NCBI GenBank assembly: GCA_024397875.1
Contig: CP073344.1
Coordinates: 2,161,001 to 2,225,000 of the forward strand
Length of the DNA: 64,000 nt
Origin: Amphritea atlantica
GTDB taxonomy: Bacteria; Pseudomonadota; Gammaproteobacteria; Pseudomonadales; Balneatricaceae
Reading direction: 5' to 3'
Notes under the pieces: model-generated
What the model saw: only the letters and a program-made list of their open reading frames with translations
The model's database searches: none
Told to the model about the DNA's origin: nothing
Position numbers and translations under genes: made by a program
Shown: in pieces, positions 8,934-17,582 of the stretch
Layout: every line of letters starts with the position of its first letter
Position numbering within the stretch: position 1 is the first letter of the stretch

Positions 8934-10997
8934 ATGCTTTATAAAATGAGCGCAACCAAACGGCCCCGGATTATTCACAGCATTTTTCTCTGTACGCTGA
9001 TGACTGTCACACTGAGCAAGGCACAGGCGAATGCCGCTCCAGTTAAGCCTACCGGAACAGATCAGTCACCACAGGATCTCTATATCCAGGCCCTCGATAT
9101 GCTCAACGGGGATAACCTGGAAGCGTTTTACCAGCTTAAATCCCGGTTAACCACATACCCTTTGTATCCATATCTTGAACAAAAAGAGCTGGTACACAAC
9201 TTCGACAATATCGCTCAGCACCACATAAACCTCTACAGCAAAACCTACGAAGGGATTCCCACGGTTTACCCGTTACAACAGAAATGGCTGAATTACCTGG
9301 CAGGCAACCAGCGCTGGAAGCAGTATATCTCAGCCTACCGGAACGCTGACGTTAAGAGTGAGCAGTATGAGTGCAACTATCGCAACGCGCTGCTGCAAAC
9401 AGGCCAGTCCAGCCTTGCGATCAAAGGAATTGAAACCTTATGGAATACCGGCCACTCAATATCTAACGCATGTGATCCCGTGTTTAGCTACTGGATGAGC
9501 AACGCTAACGCCCCCTCCGGTAAACTGGCGTATCAGCGCTTCTGGAAAGCAATTGATAAAGGCAATATCAAACTGGCTAAGTATCTGACACGCTTCATAA
9601 AACAGAAACAGCAAAGCCAGGCGACAGAGCGCTTCATTGCGGTTCATAATAGCCCCTCTCTGGTTCAAAGCCCGAAATATCTGCCTGGGGACACTACTGC
9701 CAGCCGATCAACCTACCTATATGGTATCGACCGCCTTTCAAGAAAAAGCCCTCAGGCAGCAACACAGGTATGGTTAAAGATTGGCTCAACTCTTTCATTC
9801 ACCCCGGATGATCGCCAAAAACTGGCACGAAACCTTGCCCGACGCCTGACTTACCGGCCTGACCAGCAAACCGACACACTCCTCAGCCAACTCAATCAAC
9901 CCCATGATGATGAGATTCAGGAGCGCCGCATTATGCTGGCGCTGACCGGCCTAAACTGGAAAAAAGTCCACCAGCTTATTGACCAGTTACCTGCAAAAAA
10001 CCAGCAGGAAGAGCGCTGGGTCTATTGGAAAACCCTTGCCGCCAGTCATATTGAGGGACTCAAACCCAGCTACTCAGAGGCGTTTACAAAACTCAGCAGG
10101 GAACGCAGCTACTATGGCTTACTGGCCGCCCGCACCCTGCAGACTGGTTTTCACCTCAATCCGCAGCAAAACAGAGTTTCAGAAGAAGCGGTTGCACTGC
10201 AACAACAACTCCCCGCGATGCGGCGTATGCATGAGCTGTATCAACTGGATGAACGCTACCTCGCCCGCCGGGAGTGGAACCAACTGACCCGCGACTACGA
10301 TGCCAATCAGTTTCGCACGGCTGCCACAGTTCTGCACCGATGGGGCTGGCACAATATGGCGATCATCGGTGTCGCCCAGGCAAAATACTGGGATGATATT
10401 ACCCTGCGCTTCCCAATGCCCTATTCGGAAACGTTTTCCGCCCTGGCAGGACAGTACAAGATAGACACCAACTGGGCTCGGGCAATTGCACGCCAGGAAA
10501 GCGCCTATCAGCCTTATGCCCGCTCCAGTGTGGGCGCCAGAGGCCTGATGCAACTGATGCCCAAAACAGCCCAATCAACCGCAAAGCATCATAATATCCC
10601 GTACAAAAACAGCAGCGACCTGTATCAACCCGAGACCAACATCAATATCGGGGTAGCCTACCTTGCAGAGATGCAGGAAAAGTTCGACAACAATCAGATA
10701 TATGCTACAGCCGCCTATAATGCAGGCCCCCATCGCGTGAAGCGGTGGCTTGAGCAACGGGGAGCGCTGCCGGTTGATATCTGGATCGAAACCATTCCGT
10801 TTAACGAAACCCGCCGTTATGTAATGAACGTCATGGCCTACCACGCGGTTTACAGAACCCTGGCTGGACAGCCGTCGCACATTATTGAGGGACAAACAGC
10901 CTTCCGTGTTGCGCTGCAAAATTCAACCGGTGCAACTCAGGCAGAACAGCTGAGAGACTTCATCCGTTTTAATCGCCACTCCACTACAACCCGTTAA
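8934..10997 (+). CDS. slt: Soluble lytic murein transglycosylase (Slt70 type)
   Basis: A 687-residue periplasmic peptidoglycan-cleaving enzyme. An N-terminal hydrophobic stretch (residues about 14-33) followed by AQANA looks like a signal peptide. The central part is the long helical U-domain and L-domain superhelix. The C-terminal catalytic lysozyme-like domain contains ARQESAYQP with the catalytic glutamate E522, then SVGARGLMQLMPKTA and AAYNAGPHRV, all diagnostic of family 1 lytic transglycosylases. Length agrees with Slt70 including signal peptide. A second in-frame ATG lies four codons downstream, so the exact start is uncertain. tatD follows 14 nt later. Confidence 0.95.
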   Translation: MLYKMSATKRPRIIHSIFLCTLMTVTLSKAQANAAPVKPTGTDQSPQDLYIQALDMLNGDNLEAFYQLKSRLTTYPLYPYLEQKELVHNFDNIAQHHINLYSKTYEGIPTVYPLQQKWLNYLAGNQRWKQYISAYRNADVKSEQYECNYRNALLQTGQSSLAIKGIETLWNTGHSISNACDPVFSYWMSNANAPSGKLAYQRFWKAIDKGNIKLAKYLTRFIKQKQQSQATERFIAVHNSPSLVQSPKYLPGDTTASRSTYLYGIDRLSRKSPQAATQVWLKIGSTLSFTPDDRQKLARNLARRLTYRPDQQTDTLLSQLNQPHDDEIQERRIMLALTGLNWKKVHQLIDQLPAKNQQEERWVYWKTLAASHIEGLKPSYSEAFTKLSRERSYYGLLAARTLQTGFHLNPQQNRVSEEAVALQQQLPAMRRMHELYQLDERYLARREWNQLTRDYDANQFRTAATVLHRWGWHNMAIIGVAQAKYWDDITLRFPMPYSETFSALAGQYKIDTNWARAIARQESAYQPYARSSVGARGLMQLMPKTAQSTAKHHNIPYKNSSDLYQPETNINIGVAYLAEMQEKFDNNQIYATAAYNAGPHRVKRWLEQRGALPVDIWIETIPFNETRRYVMNVMAYHAVYRTLAGQPSHIIEGQTAFRVALQNSTGATQAEQLRDFIRFNRHSTTTR

Positions 10998-11011
10998 CAA
11001 CAGCCTTCCTG

Positions 11012-11839
11012 ATGAACAAAACCCGCTACTCACTGACCGATATCGGCATCAACCTTACTGACTCAGTCTTTGATGCCGACCGTGAAACGGTTATTCAGAG
11101 TGCTGAAAGCGCCGGGGTTAAACGAATGCTGATCACCGGAACCACGGCAGCCGAAAGTGAAAAGGCGATCAGCCTGTGCCAACAGCACCCTAACACGCTG
11201 TTTTGCACTGCAGGGGTCCACCCCCACTACAGCAAAGAGTTTTCGCCGGCCATCCGGGATACCCTGGCAGCACTGCTTAAACAGCCAGAAGTTCGTGCAG
11301 TTGGCGAAACCGGGCTGGACTTTAACCGCAACGTCTCATCCCCTGAGCAACAGATCCGGGCATTTGAACAGCAACTGGAGCTGGCCGCAGAATCGGGTCT
11401 GCCTCTGTTTCTACACGAACGGGATGCCCATAACAAACAGATTGAAATGCTCCGGCACGCCAGAGATCACCTGCATGGCGGCGTAGCCCACTGCTTTACC
11501 GGCAGCCGTAAAGAGCTTTATAACTACCTCGACCTTGATCTCTATATCGGTATTACCGGCTGGATCTGTGATGAGCGCCGAGGCGGCGAACTATTAGGTC
11601 TGGTAAAAGATATTCCAGCTAACCGGCTAATGCTGGAAACCGACGCACCCTACCTCATTCCCCGCAACCTGAACCCTAAGCCCAAAAGCCGCCGTAACCT
11701 GCCCGCCTACCTGATACACATCCTCGAACAGGTAGCTCAGGAAAGAGCATGTGATCCGCAAGAGCTGGCCCTGCAGACGGAGGCCAATTGCCAGAGGCTG
11801 TTCCGGTTCAATCAGACGAAGGAGGAAGCCGGGCAATAA
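11012..11839 (+). CDS. tatD: TatD family metal-dependent 3'-5' exodeoxyribonuclease
   Basis: A 275-residue TIM-barrel hydrolase of the TatD family (DNA/RNA exonuclease linked to DNA repair and stress). Metal ligands are visible: the TatD-type opening DIGINL, GVHPHYS, GETGLDF, FLHERDAH, HCFTGS and LETDAPYL. The DIGINL opening and HERDAH identify TatD itself rather than the paralogues YcfH or YjjV, which start with D(S/T)HCHL. The gene starts 14 nt after slt and is probably co-transcribed. Its last 32 nt overlap the convergent glutaredoxin-like gene. Confidence 0.93.
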   Translation: MNKTRYSLTDIGINLTDSVFDADRETVIQSAESAGVKRMLITGTTAAESEKAISLCQQHPNTLFCTAGVHPHYSKEFSPAIRDTLAALLKQPEVRAVGETGLDFNRNVSSPEQQIRAFEQQLELAAESGLPLFLHERDAHNKQIEMLRHARDHLHGGVAHCFTGSRKELYNYLDLDLYIGITGWICDERRGGELLGLVKDIPANRLMLETDAPYLIPRNLNPKPKSRRNLPAYLIHILEQVAQERACDPQELALQTEANCQRLFRFNQTKEEAGQ

Positions 11840-12065
11840 ACCCCCTCACCTCCTCGTGATCAAAAGGCCATCGCAATTCAGCACCACTGGATTCCTCCAC
11901 CAACACCGGGATCAGCACAGCGTACTTTTCCATCAAGGCATCGTCATAGGCAATATCCACTTCATCCAGCAGGTGTTGCTGAGGATCGAGCGTGTTAATG
12001 AGAACTTCTGCAGCGTCATCACACAAATGACAACCAACACTGCTCATGAGTAAAAACTGTCGCAT
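11808..12065 (-). CDS. Glutaredoxin-like (DUF836 family) protein
   Basis: An 85-residue thioredoxin-fold protein. After a short first strand (RQFLLMSSVG) comes a CxxC redox motif, CHLC (residues 12-15), then IPVLVEESSG, containing the cis-Pro loop, and LRWPFDHEEV. These features match the glutaredoxin-like DUF836 family. The redox partner is unknown. The 3' end overlaps the tatD 3' end by 32 nt in convergent orientation. Confidence 0.87.
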   Translation of the reverse strand: MRQFLLMSSVGCHLCDDAAEVLINTLDPQQHLLDEVDIAYDDALMEKYAVLIPVLVEESSGAELRWPFDHEEVRGFIARLPPSSD

Positions 12066-12498
12066 ACAGACTCCTATCGCTCTGTCTGCCCCAATATTTG
12101 GAAGCTGTTTTGGCCGATTATATCGTATCTGAAGGAATATTTATGGAGAGATACTATTCCCCTGCCACTGAACACTGCGACCGGGGCAAATCGCTGACAG
12201 GCGCTATTTCTGCTTAATTACAAAATACTGCAACATATCGGTGATACATTTTCAGCTAACAGGCACAAAGACCCCTGAAAATCTGACTAAAGTAGTGCAA
12301 TAGAGGCTTGCTGCGCCGCATCAAGTTGTCTATGCTCAGGTACTCTGTTTGAAAAATAGCCGACTCATTCCAGCTCTGCGCATAACTCATCGGCCAATCA
12401 GACAGTTATATAATTTTAGCCAGTTATCCACTAGCGGCAGCTCACCAAAGAAGTTTGCACCGCATACTCAAGGTAGGCTTCATCAAGAAGGCAGTTTT
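12066..12498. other. Intergenic region upstream of phaC
   Basis: No convincing gene lies in these 433 bases. An open frame extends 50 codons 5' of the chosen phaC start, but it lacks family similarity. A short imperfect inverted repeat TTGCTGC-GCC-GCATCAA sits at 12308-12324, and a CTGCAACATA motif lies near 12228. Both resemble TGC/GCA-rich sites bound by the PHA regulator PhaR in other bacteria; this is speculative. Promoters for phaC and the glutaredoxin-like gene must be here. Confidence 0.5.
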
Positions 12499-14241
12499 AT
12501 GGAAAATAACAGTAATATCCTCTCCAACCCGCAAGAATTTATTAATTACCTGAATCAGGAAAGCAAGAAGGTTCTGGATATCTACGCTCAGGGTAACAGT
12601 GAAGATTTGTTCAAGCAGTTCACCCAGTCCTGGACTGAGCTGGCCGCCCGCTCATTCGAAGACCCCTCAGTATGGGTCCGGGCTATTACTGACTATCAGC
12701 AGGCACAAATCAACCTGTGGCAGAACATTCTGACCGGAAAAGCGGTCGACAAGCCGGTTGCTGAGCCACTCAAAGGTGATCGTCGCTTCGCGGCAGAAGA
12801 GTGGAGCCAAAATCCGGTCTTCTCCTACATTAAGCAATCCTACCTACTGACGTCCAACCTGCTTAACGACATGGCAGCTAACGCTAAACTCAGCGATAGT
12901 GAGCAGAAAAAGCTCGAGTTCTATACTCAGCAATATACTGATGCGATGTCACCTACCAACTTTGCCCTGACCAACCCTGAAGTCTTGCAACAGGCACTTG
13001 AAACAAAGGGTCAGAGCTTAGTCGATGGTCTGCAAAATCTGCTGGGTGATGTTGAGAAAGGTCGCATCACCATGACCGATGAAGCCGCATTCACTCTGGG
13101 TGAAAACATTGCCACATCGGAAGGTGCTGTTGTTTTCGAAAACGAGATGCTTCAGCTTATTCAGTACAAGCCCTCCACTGAACAGGTTTACAGCCGCCCG
13201 ACACTAATCGTGCCGCCCTGCATCAACAAGTTTTACATTCTCGATCTGCAGGAACATAACTCCTATGTTAAGTACTGCGTTGATCAGGGCCTGACTGTTT
13301 TCCTGATCTCCTGGGTTAACCCAACTGTAGATCAACGCGACCTGGCGTGGGATGACTATGTCGAAAACGGCACCCTGAAAGCGATTGATGCGGTCAAGAA
13401 GATCACCGAACAGGATAAGATTAACTGCGTTTCATGGTGTATTGGCGGTACTATTCTGGCCTCCACTCTGGCGGTCATGGCTAAGCGTAAAGATGAATCC
13501 GTTGCCTCAGCAACCTTCCTGACTACGTTGACCGACTTTACCGATCCGGGTGACCTGAGCGTATTTATCGATGAGCAGCAGGTAAAACAGCTGACTCAGA
13601 AAGTCGATGACGAAGGACTGCTGAACGGTCGTAACCTGGCAACAGCATTCAATATGCTTCGCTCTAATGATCTGGTCTGGTCTTACGTTGTCAACAACTA
13701 CCTTAAGGGTCAGAATCCGGCACCATTCGATATCCTTTACTGGAACTCGGACTCCACCAACCTGCCGGCTAAGATGTACAATTTCTATATCAACGAGATG
13801 TATATCAATAACAAACTGGCCCAGCCGGGCGGCCTCACTATCTGCGGCGAATCGATTGACCTTCGCGATATCAAGATTCCGGTTTACTTCCTCTCCACGA
13901 TTGAAGACCACATCGCTCCATGGAAAGGCACCTTCAAAGGTACTGAGATGATGCAGGGTAAAATTGAATTCGTACTGGGCGCCAGCGGACACGTTGCCGG
14001 CGTCATCAACCCGGCCTCGAAGAACCGCCGCAACTACTGGACTGGCGGGGAACTCGGACAAGGCCCTGATCACTGGCTGGAAACCGCTGAGCGCCAGGAA
14101 GGCAGCTGGTGGCCAAACTGGACTAAGTGGCTGAAGCCAAAAGCGGGTAAGAAAGTCGATGCACCCAAAGAGTTGGGCAATGCAGAACTCAAAGTCATTG
14201 AACCGGCTCCGGGACGTTATGTTACCAGCCGCGTTGACTAA
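12499..14241 (+). CDS. phaC: Class I poly(3-hydroxyalkanoate) synthase
   Basis: Polymerises (R)-3-hydroxyacyl-CoA into storage polyester. From the ATG at 12499 (MENNSNILSN) the protein has 580 residues, the usual class I length, with an N-terminal PhaC_N domain and an alpha/beta-hydrolase catalytic domain. The catalytic triad can be read as C314 in the lipase-like box SWCIGGT, D470 in IEDHIAPW and H498 in GASGHVAGV. The first box position is Ser rather than the common Gly. No phaA, phaB or phasin gene is next to it, so the precursor genes are elsewhere. A strong terminator follows. Confidence 0.95.
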   Translation: MENNSNILSNPQEFINYLNQESKKVLDIYAQGNSEDLFKQFTQSWTELAARSFEDPSVWVRAITDYQQAQINLWQNILTGKAVDKPVAEPLKGDRRFAAEEWSQNPVFSYIKQSYLLTSNLLNDMAANAKLSDSEQKKLEFYTQQYTDAMSPTNFALTNPEVLQQALETKGQSLVDGLQNLLGDVEKGRITMTDEAAFTLGENIATSEGAVVFENEMLQLIQYKPSTEQVYSRPTLIVPPCINKFYILDLQEHNSYVKYCVDQGLTVFLISWVNPTVDQRDLAWDDYVENGTLKAIDAVKKITEQDKINCVSWCIGGTILASTLAVMAKRKDESVASATFLTTLTDFTDPGDLSVFIDEQQVKQLTQKVDDEGLLNGRNLATAFNMLRSNDLVWSYVVNNYLKGQNPAPFDILYWNSDSTNLPAKMYNFYINEMYINNKLAQPGGLTICGESIDLRDIKIPVYFLSTIEDHIAPWKGTFKGTEMMQGKIEFVLGASGHVAGVINPASKNRRNYWTGGELGQGPDHWLETAERQEGSWWPNWTKWLKPKAGKKVDAPKELGNAELKVIEPAPGRYVTSRVD

Positions 14242-14263
14242 TTTGCCTGACCACCGATAATAA

Positions 14264-14290
14264 GCCGGGGCCTGTGCCCCGGTTTTTTTT
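14264..14290 (+). terminator. Terminator of phaC
   Basis: A GC-rich stem CCGGGGC / GCCCCGG with loop CTGT is followed by eight T residues, 23 nt after the phaC stop. Confidence 0.92.
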
Positions 14291-14325
14291 CATTCCCGCT
14301 TCCTTGACCTGTGATCTGACACCCT

Positions 14326-15693
14326 TTGAAACCACATTCTTCACTCTCTTTTCAGGAGAGTCGTCATATTCTGGCACTGGCTATTCCAATCCTTATAGCT
14401 GAACTGTCACAAGCAGCAATGGGGTTTGTTGATACGCTGATGGCTGCTCGCTATGGTGCAGAAGACCTTGCTGCCGTTGCACTTGGATCGGGTATCTGGC
14501 TGCCCGTAGTTATCTCTCTGGGCGGTCTGTTGATGGCGGTCACCCCCATGGTAGCCAATCATGCGGGCAGCGATCAGTTACGCAGAACCCGGTTGATATT
14601 TCATCAGGGGGTTCTGATCGCCCTTTTAGCGGGCATTGCAGCCTGGCTGATCCTACGAAACATGGCCCCGGTTCTTGACCTTATGCAGGTAACCGGCAGC
14701 CTGAAAGAGAAAACCCTGGGTTATCTTGATGCGCTTTCCTGGGGCATACCTGGCATGCTGCTTTATCAGGGGGCCCGCAGTTATTCAGAAGGACTGGGGA
14801 AAACCAAGCCACTGATGAAGATAGGCCTGTTCGCTCTGCTCTGCAACATCCCGCTTAACTACCTGCTAATCTACGGCAAACTGGGTTTTCCTGAGCTGGG
14901 TGGCGTTGGTTGCGGCTGGGCCACAACGATAGTGATGTGGATTATGGCGTTAACAACCGGTTGCTACCTTCACTACTCCCGCCACTTTCGCAGCCTCTTT
15001 CTGATCTCTCTGCCAAGACCCAGAGCAAAATACTTCCTCACCATTCTTAAAATCGGCGTGCCTATCGGCTTTACCCTGCTGATCGAAGTCAGCATGTTTA
15101 CGGTTATCGCCCTGCTGATTGCCCGACTGGGGGAAAATGTCATTGCCGCCCACCAGATAACGCTGAGCTTTACCGGCATGGTCTTTATGATCCCCCTCAG
15201 CATATCTTTGGCACTAACCATCCGAATCGGGCAGTTTATCGGGAGCAAGGATCCCGTCGGCGCAACCATCACGGCCCGCAATGGCTATGCCATTGTCTGC
15301 TGCAGTTCCGTTATCTCCTGCTCACTGATCGCATTGCTATCCGTTCAGATAGCCTCTCTGTACAGCAGCGACAGCGATATAGTTCAGCTCGCCAGCAGCC
15401 TGCTGCTGATTGCAGCGATTTTTCAGATTCCCGATGCCATCCAGGTCGCCAGTGCAGGCATCTTAAGAGGACACAAAGATACCGCCGTGCCACTAATGAT
15501 CGTGTTCACGGCCTACTGGCTGATCGGTCTGCCTTTAGGTTACGTCCTCGGCCTCACCGACATCATCATACCCGCAACGGGTGCCCGGGGGTTCTGGCTG
15601 GGAATGGTCGCCGGACTGTCAGTGGGCGCTATACTGTTATTACTGCGCTATCTGACTATTAAATCAAAATGCAATATAGCTACCGGCTCCTGA
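14326..15693 (+). CDS. MATE family multidrug/sodium efflux transporter (NorM-like)
   Basis: A 455-residue inner-membrane protein with about 12 hydrophobic helices in two homologous halves. Typical MATE motifs are PILIAELSQAAMGFVDTLMAARYGAEDLAAVALG-type N-terminal sequence and, at the start of the second half, KIGVPIGFTLLIEVSMF. These transporters export cationic drugs in exchange for Na+ or H+. The start is a TTG at 14326; no better start precedes the first membrane helix and the ribosome site is weak, so this is approximate. The 3' end overlaps the DUF3080 gene by 25 nt, suggesting co-transcription. Confidence 0.9.
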   Translation: MKPHSSLSFQESRHILALAIPILIAELSQAAMGFVDTLMAARYGAEDLAAVALGSGIWLPVVISLGGLLMAVTPMVANHAGSDQLRRTRLIFHQGVLIALLAGIAAWLILRNMAPVLDLMQVTGSLKEKTLGYLDALSWGIPGMLLYQGARSYSEGLGKTKPLMKIGLFALLCNIPLNYLLIYGKLGFPELGGVGCGWATTIVMWIMALTTGCYLHYSRHFRSLFLISLPRPRAKYFLTILKIGVPIGFTLLIEVSMFTVIALLIARLGENVIAAHQITLSFTGMVFMIPLSISLALTIRIGQFIGSKDPVGATITARNGYAIVCCSSVISCSLIALLSVQIASLYSSDSDIVQLASSLLLIAAIFQIPDAIQVASAGILRGHKDTAVPLMIVFTAYWLIGLPLGYVLGLTDIIIPATGARGFWLGMVAGLSVGAILLLLRYLTIKSKCNIATGS

Positions 15694-16751
15694 TAATCCT
15701 GATCGCCACAGCGCTGCTGCAGGGCTGCGATCAGCGCCCTGCTGAATCGATGCTGGAACGGTACAGCAACCGGGTCGCTAACAGCCTGGACAGTGATACC
15801 GAACTGGATCTTAATATACCGCTTCAGTTGCCCCCATACCCCCGCCGCCGGGAACGTATACAGCCTGTGACAGACCTGCGCCAGGGACTCATTGAAGTTC
15901 TTAACCTGCGCCACTGCCAACTCATCAACCTAATCGCTGAGCGCAACAGCTCACTGGGCAAGGTGATGCCTCCCTCGCGACAAGTGGTGTATGAGATCCG
16001 GCTACTTTTCCGCCTGGGCCGCTGCCAGCAAACCCTGAAGCAGCCCCAGGCAGAGGCCGATCCTCAGCTGATCCGACAGATTGAAGATATTTTTCAGATC
16101 AAAAAAGCCAGCTTCGAAGCCGCGCTCTGGAATGGAATATTTACCAGCGAAGCAATGGAGCGAAACTTTTCATTGTCAGAGCCTCCGCTTGCTCTGACCG
16201 ACGATGATGGCTTCAGCCAGAGCCGTCAGGCCCTGCTCATATTTAACCAACTGGCGGCCCTGAATAATGCTACCGCCTCATTTCAGCCAGAATGGCCTGA
16301 ACCGGACTATCTTGATCAGCTTGAACCCCACTACCAGGCCCTGTCCGTGCTGCGTTTTGGCAGTCGCTGGCTGCGATCCCTCTATCTGATCACCTACACC
16401 CTCGACCACACTGCCCGGGTAATTGAACAGAGACTCGAACAACGACCACTCTGCTTCAACAATAGGGCGACGCCACAAGCACTGATCGTGAAAAACGTTT
16501 TCAACAAATACTATGCGGGAGAACTACAGCCCTACATGGCCAGGATAGACCGGGAAGGCCGGGAGTGGCTGCAACTGAACCATAGCCTGCTGCAGAACTT
16601 TAATGATATCCCCGCTGCCATGCAGCGCTATCAAAGCCTGATACTCGACCCGGACGGCCCTCTGTGGCAGAACTACACGTCAGCAAGAGAGCGTCATACT
16701 AAAGCGTGGCAACAACTCCTCAGCCAGTGCAACCTGATGCCCGGTACATGA
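15669..16751 (+). CDS. DUF3080 family lipoprotein
   Basis: A 360-residue protein with a lipoprotein signal: a short basic start, a hydrophobic core (LLIILIATALL) and lipobox LLQGC with the lipidated Cys at about residue 20. The rest is a helical periplasmic domain matching the DUF3080 family (for example LRHCQLINLIAERNSSLGKVM and LRFGSRWLRSLYLITYTLDHT). Function is unknown. The start overlaps the MATE gene by 25 nt. It sits just upstream of lapG-lapD, a hint but no proof of a cell-surface role. Confidence 0.85.
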   Translation: MQYSYRLLIILIATALLQGCDQRPAESMLERYSNRVANSLDSDTELDLNIPLQLPPYPRRRERIQPVTDLRQGLIEVLNLRHCQLINLIAERNSSLGKVMPPSRQVVYEIRLLFRLGRCQQTLKQPQAEADPQLIRQIEDIFQIKKASFEAALWNGIFTSEAMERNFSLSEPPLALTDDDGFSQSRQALLIFNQLAALNNATASFQPEWPEPDYLDQLEPHYQALSVLRFGSRWLRSLYLITYTLDHTARVIEQRLEQRPLCFNNRATPQALIVKNVFNKYYAGELQPYMARIDREGREWLQLNHSLLQNFNDIPAAMQRYQSLILDPDGPLWQNYTSARERHTKAWQQLLSQCNLMPGT

Positions 16752-16844
16752 TCACCCGGTTAACACCATTTTGAGTAGCTAACAAAGAAGTTGCCAGGCG
16801 GTCTGTGAAACAATAAAGTTACCTTTATTTTTCAGCGGTTAACT

Positions 16845-17552
16845 GTGTCCAGAGACGTTCATTACAGACCCCGACACTCGCTTGCAGGCCATTTTTTTAA
16901 TAGCCTGAGCGTGGTTACGGGCCTGATTCTGCTATCGCTGGCTTATACCCTCACCGCAGCCCCCGAATTCAATATTTTGATGCCCGAAGCCCAGATCAAG
17001 ACGCTGGGGCAGAAGTATGGAGAGATGGCTGAACGACGGCTGCAAAGCTGGCAAAACCTGATTAAAGAGATCGGCAACCTCGAGGACGAGGAAAAACTTA
17101 CCCGGGTTAACGATTTTTTTAACCAGATGAACTTTGTCGATGACATTGATCACTGGCATAAAAAAGATTACTGGGCCAGCCCGGTAGAGTTTCTGATCAC
17201 TAACGGCGGCGACTGCGAAGACTTCTCTATTGCTAAATACTACACCCTGCGTCAGGTCGGTATTCCGATAGAAAAACTCAGCATAGCCTATGTTAAAGCA
17301 CTCAGACTGAATCAGGCACATATGGTACTGACCTACTATGCCACGCCAAAATCAACACCACTGATACTGGATAATCTGATAGCCGAGATAAAACCCGCAA
17401 ACCGGCGCCCGGACCTGCAACACGTTTACAGTTTTAACGGTGACAATCTGTGGCTGTCAAAAAAAGGCCGCCGCAGTACACTGGTCGGCACCTCCGATCA
17501 GCTGAAGCCCTGGGTACAATTACAGTCACGAATGGAAAATCAGGATTACTAA
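16845..17552 (+). CDS. lapG: LapG-type periplasmic cysteine protease
   Basis: A 235-residue transglutaminase-like cysteine peptidase that cleaves the N-terminus of LapA-type adhesins and so releases biofilm cells. A hydrophobic export segment lies at residues about 20-38. The catalytic triad reads C124 in GGDCEDFSIAKY, H159 in QAHMVLTYY and D176 in LILDNL, with the spacing seen in LapG. The start is a GTG at 16845. The gene is 30 nt upstream of lapD, whose periplasmic domain sequesters LapG when c-di-GMP is high. No giant adhesin or type I secretion gene is in the window, so the substrate must be elsewhere. Confidence 0.93.
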   Translation: MSRDVHYRPRHSLAGHFFNSLSVVTGLILLSLAYTLTAAPEFNILMPEAQIKTLGQKYGEMAERRLQSWQNLIKEIGNLEDEEKLTRVNDFFNQMNFVDDIDHWHKKDYWASPVEFLITNGGDCEDFSIAKYYTLRQVGIPIEKLSIAYVKALRLNQAHMVLTYYATPKSTPLILDNLIAEIKPANRRPDLQHVYSFNGDNLWLSKKGRRSTLVGTSDQLKPWVQLQSRMENQDY

Positions 17553-17582
17553 CCTGATGAATGAGCAGATGAGGAATCGAAA

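Noticed and set aside
13507..14073. 188-codon open frame on the minus strand
   Set aside because: Antisense to the catalytic part of phaC.
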